From positions 62,001 through 126,000 of the forward strand of contig MEGD01000009.1 in the NCBI GenBank assembly GCA_001725355.1: a stretch of 64,000 nt of DNA. The letters run 5' to 3'. The position numbers and the translations under genes are program-made. This document shows positions 60,535 to 64,000 of this stretch, piece after piece. The notes under the pieces were generated by a model that made no database searches, was not told the DNA's origin, and saw only the letters and a program-made list of their open reading frames with translations. How positions within the stretch are numbered: position 1 is the stretch's first letter; every line of letters starts with the position of its first letter. Source of the DNA: Novosphingobium sp. SCN 66-18. Its GTDB lineage: Bacteria > Pseudomonadota > Alphaproteobacteria > Sphingomonadales > Sphingomonadaceae.

Positions 60535-61776
60535 TCAGTGGGCGAGCACGGGGGACCCGCCATCCTGTTCGCCGCCGATCGCGGTGAAGCGCGGCAGCAG
60601 CAGGTGGATCACGCCCAGCGCCGCGAGATAGGTGACGGCACAGATCAGCAGCATCGGCAGATAGCCGTGCCCGGCATCGAGCGACCAGCCGGTGAACTCG
60701 ATCATCGCCATGCCCGAAAGGTTCCCGGCAAACGCCCCGATGCCGATGGCGGAGCCGACCACGCGGGCGGGAAACACGTCGGTCGTGAGGCCGAACAGGC
60801 TCGTGGAAAAGCCCTGGTGGGCGAACAACGCGACGCCGACGATGAACGCGGCAAGCCACGGGCTTTGCGCCTGGATCAGCAGCGGCACGGGCAGTACCAT
60901 CACGGCGTAGATCAGCATCGTGACCTTGCGCGCCGCGTTGACGCTCCAGCCGCGCCCCATCAGTGCGGCCGGCAGGAAACCGGCGGTGATGCCGCCGACA
61001 GCGGCCATGGCATAGACCAGCGCCACCGGCAGCCCCAGCGCGCTCTGGTCCAGCCCGAACACGCGGTGGAACAGGTCGGGCAGGAAGAACAGCAGGAACC
61101 ACCAGACCTGATCGGTCAGCGCCTTGCCGAGGATGATGGCCCACTGGCGCCGATCGGTGAGCAACGCGCTCCAGGCCATCGCCGGGGCGTCGGCATCGGA
61201 TTGCGGTTGTTCGGGCAGGCGCACCGCCAGCCAGACGACGACCCACACGAGGCCCAGGCCGCCGGCGATCAGGAACGTTGCCTTCCAGCCCATCATCAGC
61301 GCCATCAGCGGGATCAGCAGCGGCGTGAGGATCGCCCCGACATTGGGCGCGATCCCGCCAAGCCCCAGCGCGATCGAGCGTTCGCGCGGTTCAAAATAGG
61401 TGGCCGCCGTCTTCACCGCGGCCGGCGTGCCGATCGATTCCGCCACGCCCAGCACGGCGCGCACGCCCACGAACCCGGCGACGGAGGAGACGAAGGCATG
61501 GGCCATGCCGGCCAGGCTCCACACGCCGACGCCCAGCGCGAAACCGGGGCGCAGCCCGACCTTGTCGATGAACCAGCCGGTGCCGAGAAAGGCGATCGCG
61601 GCAGCGAACTGGAAGGCCGATGCCATGTGGCTGTAATCGCGGTCCGACCAGTGGAACTCCGCCTGGAGCGTGGGCTTCAGCAGGGCGAGAATCTGGCGAT
61701 CGACGTAATTGAGCACGATGGCGATAAAAACGAGTCCCACGACAAGCCATCGGCGTCGATCGCTGACCTGCGACAT
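60535..61776 (-). CDS. MFS transporter (anion:cation symporter, hexuronate-type)
   Basis: This 413-residue protein has twelve membrane segments, the motif VLNYVDRQILALLKPTLQ and GVRAVLGVAESIGTPAAVKT, typical of the ACS group that carries hexuronates and related sugar acids. The LacI-type site at 61814-61827 lies 38 bases before the ATG within a probable promoter. Together with the TIM-barrel isomerase it suggests a sugar-acid pathway. Confidence 0.9.
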   Translation of the reverse strand: MSQVSDRRRWLVVGLVFIAIVLNYVDRQILALLKPTLQAEFHWSDRDYSHMASAFQFAAAIAFLGTGWFIDKVGLRPGFALGVGVWSLAGMAHAFVSSVAGFVGVRAVLGVAESIGTPAAVKTAATYFEPRERSIALGLGGIAPNVGAILTPLLIPLMALMMGWKATFLIAGGLGLVWVVVWLAVRLPEQPQSDADAPAMAWSALLTDRRQWAIILGKALTDQVWWFLLFFLPDLFHRVFGLDQSALGLPVALVYAMAAVGGITAGFLPAALMGRGWSVNAARKVTMLIYAVMVLPVPLLIQAQSPWLAAFIVGVALFAHQGFSTSLFGLTTDVFPARVVGSAIGIGAFAGNLSGMAMIEFTGWSLDAGHGYLPMLLICAVTYLAALGVIHLLLPRFTAIGGEQDGGSPVLAH

Positions 61777-61812
61777 CCTGCATTCTCCCCAACGTCACTC
61801 TTTATGGCTTAT

Positions 61813-61842
61813 AGGATAACGTTGTCATACGCGGAAAGACAA
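61813..61842 (-). promoter_or_regulatory. Promoter with LacI-type operator before the second MFS gene
   Basis: GGATAACGTTGTCA (61814-61827) differs from the operator at 59119 by one base. On the minus strand -35 TTGTCT (61837-61842) and -10 TATCCT (61813-61818) are 18 bases apart, and the operator covers the -10 and part of the spacer. This is a classic repressor position. Confidence 0.6.
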
Positions 61843-61864
61843 GGATAATCGTCCCCGGAGGCAA

Positions 61865-62872
61865 TTACCCTTCGTCGGGTGCGGAGGTCGATCCGCGCAC
61901 GATGAGTTCGTGTGCCAGCAGCCGGCGCTCGATCCGGTCGGCGGCGCCGATCAGCAGGTCCGCTGCCGCGTAGCCCAGCGCATGGACGGGCTGGCGGATG
62001 GTGGTGAGCGGCGGCCATACGACTTGCGCCAGATCGTTGTCGTCAAAGCCCGCCACGGAAAGGTCGCGCGGCACGGCGATGCCCTTGCGGTGCGCGGCGG
62101 CGAGCACGCCGGCCGCGATCTCGTCGCTGCTGGCGAAGATGGCGGTGGGCGGATGGTCCATTGCGAGCAGCGCTTCCGCCGCTTCCACGCCCGACTGGAA
62201 GTCAAACCGGCCGGGAGCGACCAGCGCCGCGTCATAGCCGAGGCCGGCGCGCAGCAGCGCCTGCCGGTAACCGGTCAGGCGCTGGGTGCTGGCGGCGTAC
62301 CCCGCGTGGCCGCTGACGAAGCCGATGCGGCGATGGCCGAGCGAGATCAGGTACGAGGTCATGTCATCGGCGGCCTGCACGTTATCGATGCTGGCCGCGG
62401 AGGTGGCGGTAAGATCGGTACCGGGCTGGACGCGCACGATCGGAATGCGCCGCCTTTCGAGTTCCGCGAGGACCTCCACGGAATCGCTTACCGGCGGCGT
62501 GACGATGATGCCGTCCAGTTGCACCTGATCGACCAGCGCGCCGATATCGCCCAAGAGGCCCGGCGCGGCGATGTCGCACGGCTGCACGATCATGCGATAG
62601 CCGGATTCGCGGCAGCGCTGCCCGACCCCTGCCTGCATGTTGTAGATGTAGAACGGACTGGGATTGTCGTGGATCAGGCCGATCTGGAACGACCGGTGCC
62701 CGGCCAGCGTGCGCGCCGCCAGACTGGGATGATAGTTGAGCTGCGCGACGGCTTCCTCGACACGGATGCGCGTTTCCTCGCTGACGTAGCGCTCCTTGTT
62801 GAGAACGCGGGAAACCGTCTTGATCGAGACGCGGGCGGCTTTGGAGACATCCTTGATGGTGACGCGGCTCAT
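61865..62872 (-). CDS. LacI-family transcriptional regulator
   Basis: This 335-residue repressor has the N-terminal LacI helix-turn-helix (TIKDVSKAARVSIKTVSRVL) with hinge helix (NYHPSLAARTLAG) and a periplasmic-binding-like effector domain (GHRRIGFVSGHAG, IFASSDEIAAGVLAAA). It lies upstream of the hexuronate-type transporter gene. Two matching operators flank its likely targets. The inducer is probably a sugar acid or its phosphate. Confidence 0.93.
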   Translation of the reverse strand: MSRVTIKDVSKAARVSIKTVSRVLNKERYVSEETRIRVEEAVAQLNYHPSLAARTLAGHRSFQIGLIHDNPSPFYIYNMQAGVGQRCRESGYRMIVQPCDIAAPGLLGDIGALVDQVQLDGIIVTPPVSDSVEVLAELERRRIPIVRVQPGTDLTATSAASIDNVQAADDMTSYLISLGHRRIGFVSGHAGYAASTQRLTGYRQALLRAGLGYDAALVAPGRFDFQSGVEAAEALLAMDHPPTAIFASSDEIAAGVLAAAHRKGIAVPRDLSVAGFDDNDLAQVVWPPLTTIRQPVHALGYAAADLLIGAADRIERRLLAHELIVRGSTSAPDEG

Positions 62873-62985
62873 GCGTGTGCAGCGCTTCTCTTATGCTGGC
62901 GTCCTCCCGGTTCCGAACGTCGCGGGCCGGATCGGATCGTTGTCGGGAAGCTCCGTCTGGCACAGATGCGCGCCCGCTGGCAATG

Positions 62986-63016
62986 CCGCCGCTCCGCTGT
63001 AACGAGAGCGGCGGCG
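62986..63016 (-). terminator. Hairpin after the deacetylase-family gene
   Basis: GCCGCCGCT (62986-62994) and AGCGGCGGC (63008-63016) form a 9-bp stem with a 13-base loop, starting seven bases past the stop of the minus-strand gene. There is no T-run. The rest of the 151-base gap to the LacI gene shows nothing clear. Confidence 0.4.
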
Positions 63017-63023
63017 GGGAAGG

Positions 63024-64000
63024 TCAGAGCCCCAGTTGCTCGCGCATTTCGTCGATCAGCACCTTGTGGAACGCTATCATGCGTTCGTCGGGCTGCTGGG
63101 CCTGGAAGAAGTCCAGTTCGGGGTCGATCACGGCGCTGCGTTCGCCGGCCAGGGCCTCCAGAATGGCCAGGCCGCAGAACGGCACGTAGGCTTCGGCATA
63201 GCCGCCTTCGTGAATGACCGCGAGACGTCCGCCGCACAGGTCGTCGGCCAGCGCGACGATACGCGCCGTCATCTCGCGGAAGCTGTCGCTGTGCAGCAAC
63301 TGGCGCGCCAGCGGATCGACCGCGTTGGCGTCCAGCCCGCTGGCGACGACGATCAGGTCAGGCGCATAATCGCGCAGCGCCGGGATCACCACCTGCTCCA
63401 GCGCGTAGAGATAGGTCTCGTGCCCGCTGCCCGCCGGCAAGGGCACGTTGAGGTTGAAGCCCGCACCCTTGCCTTCGCCACGCTCCTCGAAACCCGAATA
63501 GCCCGGCGGGAAGCAGCGGTCCTGGTGGATCGAGATCGTCAGCACGTCGTCGCGATCGTAGAAGATCGATTGCGTGCCGTTGCCATGATGCACGTCCCAG
63601 TCGAGCACGGCGACCTTGCCGAGACCATGCCGCGCCTTGGCCACCTCGATGGCGATCGGGATGTTGGCGAGCAGGCAGAAGCCCATCGACTGATCGGCCA
63701 GGCAGTGATGCCCGGCGGGCCGGCACAGAGCATAGGCATTGCGCGCGCGGCCGGTCAGCACCGCGTCGAGTGCGTCGATGGCGAGGCCCGCCGACAGCGT
63801 GGCGATTTCATAGCCACCCTTGGAGAACGGCGCGAACAGGCCCAGTTCCCCGCCGCCCGCGTCGCTCAGCTGCTTGAAGGCATCGACATAGCTTGCGGGA
63901 TGGACGCGCAGCAGGTCGTCGCGCGTGGCGGACGGTGCGCTGGCCACGGTCAGCTTCGTGTCGAAACCGGCGGCGCGGACAAGGTTGACCAGCCGCCGTT
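63024..64000 (-). CDS. Histone deacetylase-family hydrolase (acetylpolyamine amidohydrolase-like), N-terminus beyond window
   Basis: About 325 residues are visible and the frame is open to the window edge, so the N-terminal few dozen residues are missing. The zinc-site motifs are intact: AGHHCLADQSMGFCL, LDWDVHHGNGTQ and VASGLDANAVDPLA. Bacterial members deacetylate acetylpolyamines or acetylated proteins in the cytoplasm. It lies upstream of the LacI gene in the same direction. A spermidine-dehydrogenase-like gene 10 kb away hints at polyamine use, but no direct link is shown. Confidence 0.9.
   Translation of the reverse strand, partial: RRLVNLVRAAGFDTKLTVASAPSATRDDLLRVHPASYVDAFKQLSDAGGGELGLFAPFSKGGYEIATLSAGLAIDALDAVLTGRARNAYALCRPAGHHCLADQSMGFCLLANIPIAIEVAKARHGLGKVAVLDWDVHHGNGTQSIFYDRDDVLTISIHQDRCFPPGYSGFEERGEGKGAGFNLNVPLPAGSGHETYLYALEQVVIPALRDYAPDLIVVASGLDANAVDPLARQLLHSDSFREMTARIVALADDLCGGRLAVIHEGGYAEAYVPFCGLAILEALAGERSAVIDPELDFFQAQQPDERMIAFHKVLIDEMREQLGL

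Noticed and set aside
1-64000. tRNA or rRNA genes, insertion sequences, CRISPR arrays, prophage genes
   Set aside because: No transposase, integrase or phage proteins appear among the coding frames, and I saw no regularly spaced repeats or RNA-gene-like segments.

Overview
The window is 64 kb of GC-rich DNA with dense, mostly overlapping genes. It carries two large TonB-dependent receptors, Rieske oxygenases, short-chain dehydrogenases, an ortho-cleavage catechol pathway, PHA synthase and no rRNA, tRNA, insertion sequence or CRISPR array. This gene content and codon use suggest an alphaproteobacterium of the Sphingomonadaceae (Novosphingobium/Sphingobium-like). That is an inference from gene content, not from a marker gene.

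Layout. 1-976: a partial Xre/ParS antitoxin and a RES toxin. 993-4665: an AraC regulator and a racemase-like gene on the minus strand, divergent from a small unknown gene and a Rieske oxygenase. 4718-18464 (minus): eleven genes, each overlapping its neighbour by 1-8 bases. In order of transcription they are an RpiR regulator, a class III aminotransferase, an oligopeptide-binding lipoprotein, an MlrC-type M81 peptidase, DppB, DppC, DppD, DppF, an S9 peptidase, a dicarboxylate/amino-acid symporter and an M20 amidohydrolase. 18761-21742 (minus): a TonB receptor that shares an apparent operator with the RpiR operon. Together these look like one regulon for import and degradation of a peptide-like compound, and this is the most distinctive system here.

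22160-27301: PHA synthase, a fused MaoC hydratase/phosphotransacylase, an acetate/propionate kinase and a FabI-like reductase in one overlapping operon. 27353-33666: a complete efflux system (HlyD adaptor, double-ATPase ABC protein, ABC-2 permease, outer-membrane channel). 33722-38020: catR-like LysR, then catB, catC, catA and an enol-lactonase. 38013-42423 (minus): TonB receptor, SDR and AraC regulator. 42684-50867: a flavin monooxygenase followed by iacH-iacA-iacB-iacC-iacD-iacE for indole-3-acetic acid breakdown, an L,D-transpeptidase and a MarR regulator (iacR-like). IAA breakdown ends in catechol, so the cat genes 10 kb away would finish the pathway.

50948-64000: a Tat-exported spermidine-dehydrogenase-like flavoprotein; a LysR gene divergent from a glpD / AGPS-like oxidase / FGGY kinase operon; a LacI regulon (TIM-barrel isomerase, two MFS transporters, LacI) with two matching operators; and a partial histone-deacetylase-family hydrolase running off the end.

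Several short palindromes explain how these blocks may be controlled: ATAY-N7-GTAT boxes link the cat genes with the first Rieske locus, ACAWAYGTTT sites link RpiR with the TonB receptor, TGATAACGTTGTCA sites mark the LacI targets, and a 22-bp perfect palindrome precedes the iac operon.
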